Below are positions 35,454-45,021 of a stretch of 64,000 nt of DNA, piece by piece. The first letter of the stretch is position 1, and each line of letters begins with the position of its first letter. This stretch comes from Natronincola ferrireducens (lineage in GTDB: Bacteria > Bacillota > Clostridia > Peptostreptococcales > Natronincolaceae). The position numbers and the translations under genes are program-made. The stretch is taken from assembly GCF_900100845.1 (NCBI RefSeq), contig NZ_FNFP01000002.1:124001-188000 (forward strand), written 5' to 3'. The notes beneath the pieces were generated by a model that worked only from the letters and a program-made list of their open reading frames with translations, was not told the origin of the DNA and searched no databases.

Positions 35454-35482
35454 TTGTTACAGAATAAGCAATGTGTTAAAAT
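35454..35482 (+). promoter_or_regulatory. Predicted rsmD promoter
   Basis: TTGTTA (35454-35459) and TAAAAT (35477-35482) are 17 bases apart, and TGT before the -10 makes an extended type. The rsmD start is 30 bases further on. Confidence 0.6.
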
Positions 35483-35511
35483 ATAAATAGAATCATTGGA
35501 GGAGGAAGTAT

Positions 35512-36072
35512 ATGCGAATTATTGCAGGTAAAGCTAGGGGACTTAGGCTCATGGCACCAAAGGATTTACAAGTAAGGCCTACCTCAGATCGTGTTAAAGA
35601 ATCTATTTTTAATATTATACAAAACAGTTTATACGATAGTATAGTTATTGATCTTTTTGCTGGGACTGGAAACTTAGGTATCGAAGCTTTATCTAGAAAT
35701 GCACAAAAGGCATACTTTGTAGAACAAAGCAAAACAAATATAGAAATAATTAAAGAAAATTTAAATAAAACTAGATTTACTGAGATAGGAGAAGTAATAA
35801 ATGGTGATGTGATTTTTAGTATACATAAGCTAGCTCTTAAAGGTGTACAAGGAGATATTATATTTATGGATCCCCCCTACAATCAAGGATGGCCTATTAA
35901 AGTATTGGAAGAAATTTACAAAAAACAAATAGTGACTTCCTCGGGGATTATTATAGTGGAACACGATAAAAATGAAAATTTATTAGATGAAGTTCACGGA
36001 TTATTTAGATTTAGGAAAAAAGACTATGGCAATACCACTATGTCCTTTTATAAGCTAAGGGAGGAAATTTAA
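35512..36072 (+). CDS. rsmD: 16S rRNA m2G966 methyltransferase RsmD
   Basis: MRIIAGKARGLRL, RPTSDRVKESIFN, the SAM-binding DLFAGTGNLGIEALSR and the catalytic DPPY motif (FMDPPYNQG) identify RsmD. Length 186 is typical. SD GGAGGAGG. The stop TAA ends directly before the coaD ATG, and the rsmD-coaD pair is conserved across bacteria. Confidence 0.95.
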   Translation: MRIIAGKARGLRLMAPKDLQVRPTSDRVKESIFNIIQNSLYDSIVIDLFAGTGNLGIEALSRNAQKAYFVEQSKTNIEIIKENLNKTRFTEIGEVINGDVIFSIHKLALKGVQGDIIFMDPPYNQGWPIKVLEEIYKKQIVTSSGIIIVEHDKNENLLDEVHGLFRFRKKDYGNTTMSFYKLREEI

Positions 36073-36546
36073 ATGAAAATAGGCATTTATCCAGGAAGCT
36101 TTGACCCAATTACCAATGGACATTTGGATATTATTGAAAGAGCTTCAAAGATATGTGATAAAGTGATTGTAGGAGTACTGGAAAATCCTAGTAAAAACCC
36201 CATATTTACTTTATCAGAAAGAGTAGAATTAATTGAAAAAGTTGTTAAAGATTATAGCAACGTAACGGTAGATTGCTTTTCAGGACTTTTGATAGACTAT
36301 GCTAATAAAAAGGACGCAAAAGTTATTATTAAAGGACTAAGAGCTGTATCAGATTTTGAATATGAATTTCAAATGGCACTAATGAATAGGAAACTAGCTC
36401 CAGAGGTTGAAACAATTTTTTTAATGACCAGTAGCAAAAATTCTTATCTTAGTTCTAGTTTAGTAAAGGAAGTAGCTAAGTTTGGAGGGTGTATTGAAGG
36501 TTTAGTACCAGATATAATTAAAAAGGCGATTTTAAAGAAAATATAG
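36073..36546 (+). CDS. coaD: Phosphopantetheine adenylyltransferase
   Basis: CoaD adenylates 4'-phosphopantetheine to dephospho-CoA. It has the nucleotidyltransferase motif [29 protein letters not shown] and the [16 protein letters not shown] signature. Length 157 is typical. SD GGGAGG lies inside the end of rsmD. Confidence 0.96.
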   Translation: MKIGIYPGSFDPITNGHLDIIERASKICDKVIVGVLENPSKNPIFTLSERVELIEKVVKDYSNVTVDCFSGLLIDYANKKDAKVIIKGLRAVSDFEYEFQMALMNRKLAPEVETIFLMTSSKNSYLSSSLVKEVAKFGGCIEGLVPDIIKKAILKKI

Positions 36547-36566
36547 AAGTGTTAGGGGGATGTGTT

Positions 36567-37013
36567 ATGGATGTACTAAAAATGCTAGAAGAATTAGAGG
36601 AAATTGTTGAAAGTGGTTCATCTATACCTTTTGCACAGAAGGTATTAGTAGATAAACATGAAATACTGGAAATAATTAAAGAGATAAGAATTCATTTGCC
36701 AGATGAAGTAAAGCAAGCCCAGTGGATAAAAGAGGAAAGACAAAGGATTTTGGTTGAAGCACAGCAGGAAGCTGATACTGTTATACAGGAAGCCAATGAG
36801 CATATAGCCACTATGGTAGAACAGGATGAAATTACTAGATTAGCCATTAAACAGGCAGAGGAGATTACAGCTCAGGCTCAAATTGGAGCTAAAGAAATGC
36901 GCCTAGGGGCTAGGGATTATGCTGATGAACTGTTATCTAGAGTTGAAAATACATTGAATGAGTTAGCGGAAACCGTGAAAAATAATAGGGATGAGCTTAA
37001 AGGGATGAAGTAG
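36567..37013 (+). CDS. DivIVA/ATP-synthase-b-like coiled-coil protein
   Basis: The product (148 residues from ATG 36567, SD AGGGGG) is almost wholly helical: it begins MDVLKMLEELEEIVESGSS and continues with RQRILVEAQQEADTVIQEA and AEEITAQAQIGAKEMRLGA, a pattern like the coiled coils of DivIVA or the b subunit of ATP synthase. No membrane segment is present. Many clostridia carry such a gene after coaD, often labelled ATPase without evidence. Its role is unknown; a position before ylbJ suggests a link to division or sporulation. The stop lies within a terminator hairpin. Confidence 0.7.
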   Translation: MDVLKMLEELEEIVESGSSIPFAQKVLVDKHEILEIIKEIRIHLPDEVKQAQWIKEERQRILVEAQQEADTVIQEANEHIATMVEQDEITRLAIKQAEEITAQAQIGAKEMRLGARDYADELLSRVENTLNELAETVKNNRDELKGMK

Positions 37014-37040
37014 AATGCTTCATCCCTTTAAAAGAATAAT
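36998..37040. terminator. Bidirectional terminator between the coiled-coil gene and ylbJ
   Basis: TTAAAGGGATGAAG and CTTCATCCCTTTAA form a perfect 14-bp stem around the stop codon with a 7-base loop. A T-rich run follows at 37037-37049. It sits between convergent genes and overlaps the last codons of the left one. Confidence 0.8.
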
Positions 37041-38353
37041 TTTTTTTCTTTGTTTTTGAACAGGGATATTATATATAAGACTATTCCCACCAATACAGAA
37101 ATAAACAAAAGACCTACTAATATAACAATAAAAATTTCTACTGAAATTTTTAGATTATCCATGATGGTTTTAGATAATGATAAAGCTTCATGAGAAGAAG
37201 TAGCAGGTATAGTAATAGTAAAGAATGTTGTAAATATAGGATATAATAAATAAACTAAAATATAGGAAAATATACCGTGAAGCAGCTTGGCAAAAATATA
37301 TAAATAAGAATTAATATCAGTAGTACTAATAATACTAATAGATTGTGCATGAATAGAAAAACCACTCCAGCCAATGATAAAACCAGCGGCTGCAATACGA
37401 TTGACAAGGCTGGCACTAAAGGTTTCAGCTGCTAACTTGCAGCCCATAGTAATTTCTAAGAAACCAGTGATGAGGGCTTCAATAATAGCAAAATCAACAT
37501 GGAAAGGTTTTAGGATAAAATATAAACTACTAGATAACAATTCTACAAATCCTATAATATTAAGAATGTTGATGATAACCGCAAAAAGAACAATAAACCC
37601 CCCCACCATTAACATTGTGTTAATTGACTCCTTAACAGCATTTCCTAGCAAAATTCCAAAGGGCGGGTTTTTCCTTCTACTGCTGTTTAATTGATAAAAA
37701 GCTTTTCTAAATAGACTATTATGTTTAGTTGTAGAAAAGGTTGTTAAATTGTTAGAAGTAGATCTTTTATAAAATCTAAAAAGAAAACCAACTACGATGG
37801 CAGCACTATAATGACAAATTGTTAACAAAATTCCTATCTCTGAAGATTGAAACATTCCTATAGAAACAGCACCAATCAAAAACAACGGCCCTGAAGTGCT
37901 GCAAAAAGAAACTAAGCGTTGTGCTTCCGCTTTGGAGATGAAATTATCTTTCCTTAACCTTGTAGTGATTTTGACACCTACTGGATAACCAGAGGTAATG
38001 CTCATTGCGAAAGCAAAGGAACCTTCCCCGGGAACATTAAAAAGTGGACGCATAACCGGCTCTAATAAAGTGCCAATAAACTTTACAACACCTAAACCCA
38101 CTAACAACTCAGATCCTATAAAAAAAGGAAGCAGGGCTGGTAATACAACAGTGAACCAAATTTTCAAACCATCGTAGGCTGCTTTAACCGATTGATTTGG
38201 GAAAATCATTATACATATAACTAATAGGACTACAATTAGTATGATAAAATAATCAAAAAAATATCTGCGGACCTTTTCCTTGTATTTTTCACAAAGGAAC
38301 AATATTAAACTAAACATTAAAAATAAAAAAGCTACTATAAAAATAACCTGCAT
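37028..38353 (-). CDS. ylbJ: Sporulation integral membrane protein YlbJ
   Basis: About eight hydrophobic segments and the nucleoside-transporter-like Gate domains are visible, with TSGYPVGVKITTRLR and SFCSTSGPLFLIGAVSIGMF typical of YlbJ. In Bacillus YlbJ is made in the mother cell under sigma-E and is needed for heat-resistant spores. The start at 38353 follows AGGGGG on the minus strand. Length 441 is slightly longer than usual owing to N- and C-terminal hydrophobic additions. It is a strong sign that the organism sporulates. Confidence 0.9.
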   Translation of the reverse strand: MQVIFIVAFLFLMFSLILFLCEKYKEKVRRYFFDYFIILIVVLLVICIMIFPNQSVKAAYDGLKIWFTVVLPALLPFFIGSELLVGLGVVKFIGTLLEPVMRPLFNVPGEGSFAFAMSITSGYPVGVKITTRLRKDNFISKAEAQRLVSFCSTSGPLFLIGAVSIGMFQSSEIGILLTICHYSAAIVVGFLFRFYKRSTSNNLTTFSTTKHNSLFRKAFYQLNSSRRKNPPFGILLGNAVKESINTMLMVGGFIVLFAVIINILNIIGFVELLSSSLYFILKPFHVDFAIIEALITGFLEITMGCKLAAETFSASLVNRIAAAGFIIGWSGFSIHAQSISIISTTDINSYLYIFAKLLHGIFSYILVYLLYPIFTTFFTITIPATSSHEALSLSKTIMDNLKISVEIFIVILVGLLFISVLVGIVLYIISLFKNKEKKLFF

Positions 38354-38473
38354 AGTATTCCCCCTAAATAAAAATCCCTTTTATTGAATGATTATTGGTA
38401 AAATTAAAACCTAATAAATATATATTTATCTATAAAATATATATTCGTTTTTAAAGGGGGTAAAAATGAAATA

Positions 38474-39736
38474 TTAAAATTTATAATAGTAGGGACTTAA
38501 ATAAAAATCCAATGGACGTCTAGCATATTCTCTATTTTTTAGGGCTAAAGCATATATATTGGTGGATTGAATATCTGCATGAAGCATCTTTTTTGCTATT
38601 TCATTTTGGGGGTTATAGTGATTTATTTTACTAACAATAGGCAATTTAGCCCGGGATTTCATCAACTTCAAAAGCTCTCTACCTTTATTATTAAAGGCAA
38701 GCACCCTTATATATTGAGGGCCCTTCTTGTTGAAGGTCACAATATCATTCTTTTTGATATTTAATAGTACATGCATAGAAATTCTTTGAATCCGGGTTAA
38801 TGTATATCTTTTACTCTTAATACAATTGTACAGCTCCGATAAAGAACATGAATTTTCACTGCAGTAATGAATTTTATTTTCTAAACCCTCCACTACATCA
38901 AAATAACTTGAGAGGTTTTCTAAGGATTCTCGTCTTAATAGGGTTAAAATAGCATCTTGGAAATCCTCTTTAAAAACCGGGGCTACACCCTCTTTAAAGG
39001 CTTCCTGTAAAACATTAAAAGTAGTGAGGGGAACTACATTTCTTATTTTGTCAATAAATCTATCCCTTTTAATAGTTTCTCGAATTGCAGTAGCACTAGC
39101 AATGGGAGAAGTAATATCAGTTGAATGATATGGGGCTATTAATCGAGGAATGGTATAGGGAGTAATAGAAGATTTAAGCTTCCTTAAAACCTTCAGGTAT
39201 TCAATAGCTAAAATATTATTTGGATTGTTCATAATTTTTTCAATATCAAACAAATCATTTTCATCAAAGTCATATTGAATTTTCAAATAATTTACCAATG
39301 CTTTTGACCTAGCGACTGGAAAGGGTACACCCTCCTTCATATGGATTTTAAGATAATTTTCAAAGTCGGCAGGTGAGTCCTCCAGGATTTCAGCAATTCT
39401 CCTCAAGAGGGGTACTTTACCATACTCACTTCCAAAGCAAATAACGTCAACTATCCCCATAGAATCCAGTAAAAAAACAGAGCCATAAGCAAATAATTCT
39501 GCTGTGGCACAGGAATAAGGGGTGGGAAGCTCGATAACTAAATCAACACCAGCTTCTACTGCCATCTTAGCTCTAGCCCATTTATGTATCAAAGCGGGTT
39601 CTCCTCTTTGTAGAAAATTACCACTCATCACGGCAACGGTATGGGTGGAACTAGTAACTTCCTTTGATTTATTTAAGTGATATAAATGACCATTATGAAA
39701 AGGATTATATTCAGTAATTAAGCCTAATATTTTCAT
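38474..39736 (-). CDS. tmcAL: tRNA(Met) cytidine acetate ligase TmcAL (YlbM)
   Basis: TmcAL uses acetate and ATP to form N4-acetylcytidine at the wobble position of elongator tRNA(Met). The HIGH-like motif TEYNPFHNGHLYHL, SGNFLQRGEPALIHKWARA, ELPTPYSCATAELFA and the TAIRET segment are intact. Length 420 is typical. On the minus strand the ATG follows GGAGG. Its substrate acetate is also handled by AckA, whose gene is divergently placed across 319 bases. Confidence 0.93.
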   Translation of the reverse strand: MKILGLITEYNPFHNGHLYHLNKSKEVTSSTHTVAVMSGNFLQRGEPALIHKWARAKMAVEAGVDLVIELPTPYSCATAELFAYGSVFLLDSMGIVDVICFGSEYGKVPLLRRIAEILEDSPADFENYLKIHMKEGVPFPVARSKALVNYLKIQYDFDENDLFDIEKIMNNPNNILAIEYLKVLRKLKSSITPYTIPRLIAPYHSTDITSPIASATAIRETIKRDRFIDKIRNVVPLTTFNVLQEAFKEGVAPVFKEDFQDAILTLLRRESLENLSSYFDVVEGLENKIHYCSENSCSLSELYNCIKSKRYTLTRIQRISMHVLLNIKKNDIVTFNKKGPQYIRVLAFNNKGRELLKLMKSRAKLPIVSKINHYNPQNEIAKKMLHADIQSTNIYALALKNREYARRPLDFYLSPYYYKF

Positions 39737-39996
39737 AAAAACCTCCAGCTAGTAAAGTTTAAAATGATTTTTCATATATATAGTTATTTTAATCTATCCC
39801 ATAGAATTTAGCAAAACAAAACAAAAAAATCATATGTATAGTTTAAAACAAATAAGGTTATTTTACTAAGTGTGTCCAATAAATCATATATTAGGCTATG
39901 AAAAAATAGAAAAACTTAGAGTTGGTTTAAGAAAAGTTTTGTAAAACCTTGAAAAAACATTAAAAATTTATTATGATTGATATGTCAGAATAAAAC
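39737..39996. other. Divergent tmcAL/ackA intergenic region
   Basis: This AT-rich stretch separates two divergent genes and should hold both promoters. Apart from the predicted ackA promoter at its right end, I see no gene, riboswitch or clear hairpin in it. Confidence 0.5.
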
Positions 39997-40026
39997 TTGA
40001 TAATTCTTTATCAAACTATTTATTAT
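39997..40026 (+). promoter_or_regulatory. Predicted ackA promoter with hairpin at the -35
   Basis: TTGATA (39997-40002) and TATTAT (40021-40026) are 18 bases apart, 29 bases before the ackA start. The -35 is the left arm of an inverted repeat TTGATAA-TTCT-TTATCAA (39997-40014), which could bind a regulator. Confidence 0.4.
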
Positions 40027-40055
40027 TATATTATATTAGGAGGTATTAAGTACAA

Positions 40056-41249
40056 ATGAAAGTATTAGTTATGAACTGTGGTAGTTCATCTCTCAAGTAT
40101 CAACTTATCAACATGGAAAATGAAGAGTTATTAGCTAAAGGTATTGCAGAAAGAATAGGAATTGAGGGTTCCTTTGTAAAGCATGAAACAACAGGAAAAG
40201 AAAAAGTTCTTATAGAGGAATCAATGGCGGATCATAAAGTAGCGATAAAATTCGTTATTGAGGCTTTAACCCATAGTCAACATGGGGCAATAAAATCTAT
40301 GGACGAGATTGCTGCTGTGGGTCATAGAGTTGTACATGGAGGAGAAAAATTCTCAGGGTCTATAATTATTGATGCGGAAGTAAAAACTGTTTTAGAGGAA
40401 TGTTCAGAATTAGCACCACTACATAATCCTCCTAACTTAATGGGAATTAATGCCTGCCAAGAGATTTTACCTAATGTACCTATGGTAGGAGTATTTGATA
40501 CAGCCTTCCATCAAACAATGCCTAAGGAATCCTATATGTATGCTCTTCCTTACGAATTGTATGAAAAGCATAAAATCAGAAGATATGGTTTCCATGGCAC
40601 ATCCCATAAATATGTTGCTATGAAGGCTGCGGAATTACTAGGAAAATCTATAGAAGACTTAAAGCTTGTAACATGTCATTTAGGAAACGGAGCAAGTGTA
40701 GCTGCAGTAAAAAATGGCAAATCTATAGATACTAGCATGGGTTTAACACCATTAGAAGGTTTAGTAATGGGAACAAGGTGTGGGGACATGGACCCTGCTA
40801 TCATTGCCTTCTGGATGGAAAAAGAAGGCCTATCTATAGCTGAAGTAAATAACGCAATGAATAAAAAATCTGGGGTATTAGGCTTATCAGGTGTAAGCAG
40901 TGACTTTAGAGATATAGAAGAAGCAGCTAGTGCAGGTAATGAAAGAGCACAATTAGCATTAGATGTATATTACCAAAGAGTAAAGAAATACATTGGCGCT
41001 TATGCTGCTGAAATGGGTGGCTTAGATGCAGTAATCTTTACAGCAGGATTAGGTGAAAATTCGACTGTAGCTAGAAAAGAAATCTGTAAAGGTCTTGAAT
41101 TCTTAGGAATTAAGATTGATGATGATAAAAATGATGTTCGTGGTAAAGAAACAGTTGTAACAACAGATGATTCTAGTGTGAAGGTATTATTAATTCCAAC
41201 AAATGAAGAATTGATGATAGCAAGAGAAACAAAAAGTTTAGTAGGCTAA
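40056..41249 (+). CDS. ackA: Acetate kinase
   Basis: AckA makes ATP and acetate from acetyl phosphate. The signatures [50 protein letters not shown] and TAGLGENS are present, with the catalytic Asp in FDTAF. Length 397 is typical. In most clostridia the phosphotransacetylase gene pta lies directly upstream; here it does not, and ackA appears to be transcribed alone. A terminator follows. Confidence 0.96.
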   Translation: MKVLVMNCGSSSLKYQLINMENEELLAKGIAERIGIEGSFVKHETTGKEKVLIEESMADHKVAIKFVIEALTHSQHGAIKSMDEIAAVGHRVVHGGEKFSGSIIIDAEVKTVLEECSELAPLHNPPNLMGINACQEILPNVPMVGVFDTAFHQTMPKESYMYALPYELYEKHKIRRYGFHGTSHKYVAMKAAELLGKSIEDLKLVTCHLGNGASVAAVKNGKSIDTSMGLTPLEGLVMGTRCGDMDPAIIAFWMEKEGLSIAEVNNAMNKKSGVLGLSGVSSDFRDIEEAASAGNERAQLALDVYYQRVKKYIGAYAAEMGGLDAVIFTAGLGENSTVARKEICKGLEFLGIKIDDDKNDVRGKETVVTTDDSSVKVLLIPTNEELMIARETKSLVG

Positions 41250-41294
41250 CAAGGAAAAAGGTAGGGAGGAAGGATTCTCTGCCTTTTCTTTGTC
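41250..41294 (+). terminator. Terminator after ackA
   Basis: An imperfect stem of about 16 bp joins CAAGGAAAAAGG (from 41250) with CCTTTTCTTTG (to 41292), with two bulges and an 8-base loop. Confidence 0.6.
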
Positions 41295-41324
41295 TAATAA
41301 ATTTTATCTATCAAGATAAAGTAC

Positions 41325-41353
41325 TTGACAAATGTACGATTGATTTGTATAAT
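41325..41353 (+). promoter_or_regulatory. Consensus sigma-A promoter of yceD-rpmF
   Basis: TTGACA (41325-41330) and TATAAT (41348-41353) match the consensus exactly with a 17-base spacer. The -10 is overlapped by an inverted repeat ATTGATT-TGTAT-AATCAAT (41339-41357). A second inverted repeat, TTTATCT-ATCA-AGATAAA, lies just upstream (41303-41320). Confidence 0.85.
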
Positions 41354-41459
41354 CAATTTTGTTGATATATTGGTAGCGAGCTTTTCCTTAAGGACAAAAT
41401 ATAAGATTTAATGTTGGATAAATAAAGAAATACCTTCATAATAAATAGAGGTGAGAACT

Positions 41460-41981
41460 TTGAAGCTTGATTTATACACCGTAAAAATAGGGGATCAAGA
41501 TAAACTTACTTTTAATTTTACTGTAAATCATAATCCTATCAATTACTATGGAGATGTTCTTAAGGTAATAGAACCTATAGAAATAATAGGGACAGTATAT
41601 AATGTAGGCAACAAGATCTTTTTAAACTGTAGTATTGAAACGGACTTAGAAGTAAATTGTGGAAGATGCTTAAAGTCCTTTACTTATCCCCTCAAAACTA
41701 AAATGGATGTTGAATTAATTCAGGAGGATGAAGTCCAAGAAGAGGACTATTCTGATGATATTATTACTTACAAAGACAATACGATAGACTTCAGCGAAAT
41801 TGCTAAAGAGCAAATTATAACCAGCATTCCTATGAAGGTTGTATGCAGTAAAGACTGTAAAGGTTTATGTGAAGCGTGTGGCACAGATTTAAATATAGAG
41901 CCATGTCGATGCAATACTAACAAAGATAGAGATATAGATCCTCGATTGGCTAAATTAAAAGAGTTGCTACAACAAGATTAA
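41460..41981 (+). CDS. yceD: YceD family protein (DUF177)
   Basis: The 173-residue product has the DUF177 features [29 protein letters not shown] and a final cysteine pair, which may bind zinc. YceD is needed for normal 23S rRNA levels in some bacteria and always precedes rpmF. I prefer TTG 41460, behind GAGGTGAGAAC; the GTG at 41451 is part of that SD. It is followed after 13 bases by rpmF. Confidence 0.9.
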   Translation: MKLDLYTVKIGDQDKLTFNFTVNHNPINYYGDVLKVIEPIEIIGTVYNVGNKIFLNCSIETDLEVNCGRCLKSFTYPLKTKMDVELIQEDEVQEEDYSDDIITYKDNTIDFSEIAKEQIITSIPMKVVCSKDCKGLCEACGTDLNIEPCRCNTNKDRDIDPRLAKLKELLQQD

Positions 41982-41994
41982 GGAGGTGTTAAGC

Positions 41995-42177
41995 ATGGCA
42001 GTACCAAAGCGAAAAACAAGCAAATCAAAAAGAGACATGAGAAGAGCAGCAAATTCTAAATATGTTGCACCAGGGTATGTAAAGTGCCCACAATGTCACG
42101 AGCCTAAGTTATCACATCGTGTATGTCCAGAATGTGGATATTACAAAAATAAAGAAGTAATTTCAGTAAATGAATAA
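41995..42177 (+). CDS. rpmF: 50S ribosomal protein L32, zinc-binding form
   Basis: The product begins [18 protein letters not shown] and carries CPQC...CPEC, the zinc-ribbon form of L32. ATG 41995 follows AAGGAGGTG; the GTG at 41986 belongs to that SD. Length 60. A strong terminator separates it from fapR, so the lipid operon is transcribed separately, unlike the continuous rpmF-plsX-fab transcripts of enteric bacteria. Confidence 0.95.
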   Translation: MAVPKRKTSKSKRDMRRAANSKYVAPGYVKCPQCHEPKLSHRVCPECGYYKNKEVISVNE

Positions 42178-42184
42178 TTATGAC

Positions 42185-42220
42185 AAAAAATAGTAATGAC
42201 CCCTCATTACTATTTTTTTG
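42185..42220 (+). terminator. Terminator after rpmF
   Basis: A perfect 15-bp stem (AAAAAATAGTAATGA with TCATTACTATTTTTT) with a CCCC loop ends in a T-run. Confidence 0.93.
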
Positions 42221-42341
42221 TTATCTAAAAATAACTGATTGGTGAAATAAAGATCGGTTGTTTTTTTATTGAAGAGGTAATAATTTTCAAAAAATAACAT
42301 TATAAAACATACTATTTTTTAAAATAATAAGCATAAACCAC

Positions 42342-42370
42342 TTGATTTTTCAGTATCAATAATATATACT
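42342..42370 (+). promoter_or_regulatory. fapR operon promoter
   Basis: TTGATT (42342-42347) and TATACT (42365-42370) are exactly 17 bases apart. The -10 overlaps the first of the FapR-type palindromes, so bound FapR would exclude RNA polymerase. Confidence 0.7.
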
Positions 42371-42405
42371 AATCATTAGTATCAGGTACTAATTTTTAGT
42401 ACTAA
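42367..42405. promoter_or_regulatory. FapR operator array
   Basis: The half-sites TACTAAT and ATTAGTA recur in overlapping fashion: TACTAAT-C-ATTAGTA (42367-42381), the FapR-like 7-5-7 repeat ATTAGTA-TCAGG-TACTAAT (42375-42393), and TTAGTACTAA (42396-42405). The middle element resembles the Bacillus FapR site (TTAGTA/TACTAA arms around a short spacer). The array lies over and just downstream of the -10, so FapR should repress its own operon until malonyl-CoA or malonyl-ACP releases it. Confidence 0.8.
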
Positions 42406-42420
42406 TTACGGGGTGAAAAA

Positions 42421-42987
42421 ATGAAGAAAACAGGGAGATCCAGCAAATCTAATAGACAGAAAAGATTAATAGAATTGATTAAGGAAGAACCTTTTTTGAC
42501 GGATGAAGACTTATCAACAAAATTCAATGTAAGCATACAAACTATACGACTAGATAGATTAGAATTAGGAATTCCAGAATTAAGGGAACGAATTAAAAAT
42601 GTAGCAGAAAAAAATTATAAAAAAGTAAGAAGTATTGTAGGAACAGAAATTGTTGGAGAGCTAATTGATTTAAATTTAGGTGAAAGTGGTATATCTGTTT
42701 TGGAGACAACGACAGATATGGCCTTCAGTAAAAACAATATTGTTAGGGGCCATCATATTTTTTCTCAGGCTGAGTCTTTAGCCATGGCGGTTATTGATGC
42801 TGAAGTAGCATTGACTGGAGTATCCAACATTAAATACTTAAACCCTGTTAAGGCTGGGGATAAAGCGGTAGCAAAAGCAGAGGTAGTACGAGTAAGGGGA
42901 AACAATCACTTTGTGCATGTTCGTATTAAAGTAGATCAAATACAAGTTTTTAGAGGAAAATTTATATTGGTGGTCATTGATAATTAG
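42421..42987 (+). CDS. fapR: Transcription factor FapR
   Basis: FapR represses lipid-synthesis genes and is released by malonyl-CoA. The N-terminal HTH (residues about 14-60: [18 protein letters not shown], then [19 protein letters not shown]) leads through a linker helix ([11 protein letters not shown]) to a hot-dog effector domain with [18 protein letters not shown]-like [13 protein letters not shown]. Length 188 is typical. ATG follows GGGGTGAAAAA. It is the first gene of the operon it is predicted to control. Confidence 0.95.
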   Translation: MKKTGRSSKSNRQKRLIELIKEEPFLTDEDLSTKFNVSIQTIRLDRLELGIPELRERIKNVAEKNYKKVRSIVGTEIVGELIDLNLGESGISVLETTTDMAFSKNNIVRGHHIFSQAESLAMAVIDAEVALTGVSNIKYLNPVKAGDKAVAKAEVVRVRGNNHFVHVRIKVDQIQVFRGKFILVVIDN

Positions 42988-43001
42988 AAAGGAGGGCTAT
43001 A

Positions 43002-44012
43002 ATGAAAATTGTCGTTGATGCAATGGGTGGCGATCATGGACCTGTTGTTACTGTGCCAGGAGCTATTGAGGCTGTTAATGATTATAATATAGAAATTATT
43101 CTAACTGGAGATCAAGAAAAGATTCAGAAGGAATTAGATAAATATAGTTATTCTAAAGAAAGAATAAAAATTATTCATTGTAGTGAAGAAATTAGCAATG
43201 AAGATAAACCCGTTGCTGCTATCCGAAGAAAAAAGGATTCCTCCATGGTTGTGGGTTTAAATCTAGTAAAAACGAAGGAAGCTGATGCTATTATATCAGC
43301 TGGAAATACAGGTGCGCTATTGGCAGGGGGATTATTTATATTAGGAAGAATAAAAGGAATCGATAGACCCGCCCTGGCTCCTGTGTACCCAACTACAGAG
43401 GGAGTTGCTGTGTTAATTGATGGTGGAGCCAATGCCGACTGTAGACCAAGGAATTTTTTAGAATTTGGTATTATGGGAGATGTCTATGCATCAAAAGTTA
43501 TTGGCATACAAAATCCTAATGTATGTATTGTTAGCATTGGTGTTGAAGAAGGTAAAGGCAATGAAATTACAAAGGAATCCTATAAGCTGTGCAAGGAGAA
43601 GGCAAGGTTTAATTTTGGTGGGAATGTAGAAGCCCGTGATATTCCTTCTGGGTATGCAGACGTTATTATTTGTGATGGATTTACAGGTAATGTTATTCTG
43701 AAGCTGACTGAGGGAATTGCTAGCACAATATTTGGTGCACTAAAAGAAGAGTTCACAAAAAATATATTACGTAAACTTGGAGCTGTAATTCTTAAATCAG
43801 GGTTGAAGAACTTTAAGAAGCGTTTTGACTATACGGAGTACGGTGGAGCTCCTTTTTTAGGGGTACAGGGTAACTTAATAAAAGCCCACGGCAGTTCTAA
43901 TGCTAAAGCTATAAAAAATGCAATTAGGCAAGCAAAGACCTTTGTAGAGAATAATGTAGTAGAACATATTGAAATGGAAATTAAGGAGCTAGGGGAGGAT
44001 GGACTTGACTAA
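43002..44012 (+). CDS. plsX: Phosphate acyltransferase PlsX
   Basis: PlsX converts acyl-ACP to acyl-phosphate for the first acylation of glycerol 3-phosphate by Pls[10 protein letters not shown] at the N-terminus, [36 protein letters not shown] and the C-terminal [11 protein letters not shown] are typical. SD AAAGGAGGG. Its last codons overlap the fabH start. plsY is not in the window. Confidence 0.95.
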   Translation: MKIVVDAMGGDHGPVVTVPGAIEAVNDYNIEIILTGDQEKIQKELDKYSYSKERIKIIHCSEEISNEDKPVAAIRRKKDSSMVVGLNLVKTKEADAIISAGNTGALLAGGLFILGRIKGIDRPALAPVYPTTEGVAVLIDGGANADCRPRNFLEFGIMGDVYASKVIGIQNPNVCIVSIGVEEGKGNEITKESYKLCKEKARFNFGGNVEARDIPSGYADVIICDGFTGNVILKLTEGIASTIFGALKEEFTKNILRKLGAVILKSGLKNFKKRFDYTEYGGAPFLGVQGNLIKAHGSSNAKAIKNAIRQAKTFVENNVVEHIEMEIKELGEDGLD

Positions 44013-45000
44013 ACAATTTACTGCTAAAATAACTGGTACAGGAAGCTATTTACCAGAAAAAGTATTGACGAATAATGATTTAGCAAAAATAGTTGATACC
44101 TCGGATGAATGGATAAGAACTAGAACAGGGATTACTCAAAGAAGAATGGCTGACCAAGAAACTGCTACATCTGATTTAGCTACAAAGGCGGCAGAGAGAG
44201 CTATAGAAGATGCTGGCATTACAGCAGAAGATATAGACTTAATTATTGTAGCCACAGCCACACCGGATATGGCATTTCCATCAACGGCATGTATTGTACA
44301 AAAAAATATTGGTGCTATAAATGCTTCTGCATTTGATCTAGAAGCAGCCTGTACAGGATTTCTTTACGGATTGACGATTGGTGAACAATTTATTAAAACT
44401 GGATTTTATAAGAGGATACTAATCATTGGTGCAGAGGTTTTAACAAAGGTTTTAGATTGGAAGGATCGTAATACTTGTGTGTTGTTTGGAGATGGGGCAG
44501 GAGCTGTAATTCTAGAGAGGAGTGAAGAAGGTGATGGTATATTGTCTTCTTATCTAGGATCTGATGGTAAAAGTGGAGAGTGCTTAACTCTACCAGGAGG
44601 TGGCTCTAGATTACCAGCAAGCTATGAAACCATTGATAACAGACTTCATTATATTAAAATGGAGGGCACTGAAGTGTTTAAGTTCGCCGTCAGAGTAATG
44701 GGAAGCTCTGCTTTGAAGGCTTTAGAAGGAAGCAACATCAAATTGGAAGAGGTGGATTTTTTAGTTCCCCACCAAGCCAATATAAGAATTATAGAAGCAG
44801 CTGCAAAGCGCTTACATTTATCAATGGATAAGGTGTATGTAAACCTAGATCAATATGGAAATATGTCAGCTGCATCTGTGCCAGTTGCACTAGATGAAGC
44901 CGTGAAAAAAGGTTGTATAAAAAAAGGAGATGTTGTTGTTTTAGTAGCCTTTGGTGGTGGATTAACCTGGGGTTCCTCGGTAATAAAATGGTCGAAGTAA
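44005..45000 (+). CDS. fabH: 3-oxoacyl-ACP synthase III (FabH)
   Basis: FabH condenses an acyl-CoA with malonyl-ACP to begin fatty-acid synthesis. The Cys-His-Asn triad is visible: [20 protein letters not shown] and [22 protein letters not shown] near the N-terminus is the CoA-site signature. I prefer TTG 44005, six bases after GGGGAGG; ATG 43999 abuts the SD. It overlaps plsX by eight bases. Confidence 0.95.
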   Translation: MTKQFTAKITGTGSYLPEKVLTNNDLAKIVDTSDEWIRTRTGITQRRMADQETATSDLATKAAERAIEDAGITAEDIDLIIVATATPDMAFPSTACIVQKNIGAINASAFDLEAACTGFLYGLTIGEQFIKTGFYKRILIIGAEVLTKVLDWKDRNTCVLFGDGAGAVILERSEEGDGILSSYLGSDGKSGECLTLPGGGSRLPASYETIDNRLHYIKMEGTEVFKFAVRVMGSSALKALEGSNIKLEEVDFLVPHQANIRIIEAAAKRLHLSMDKVYVNLDQYGNMSAASVPVALDEAVKKGCIKKGDVVVLVAFGGGLTWGSSVIKWSK

Positions 45001-45021
45001 AGATAGGAGAAGGTGATATAG

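Noticed and set aside
38354-38473. Sigma-E promoter for ylbJ
   Set aside because: The region is a run of TATATA-type sequence on the minus strand. A GAATATA can be found, but no convincing -10 at the right distance.
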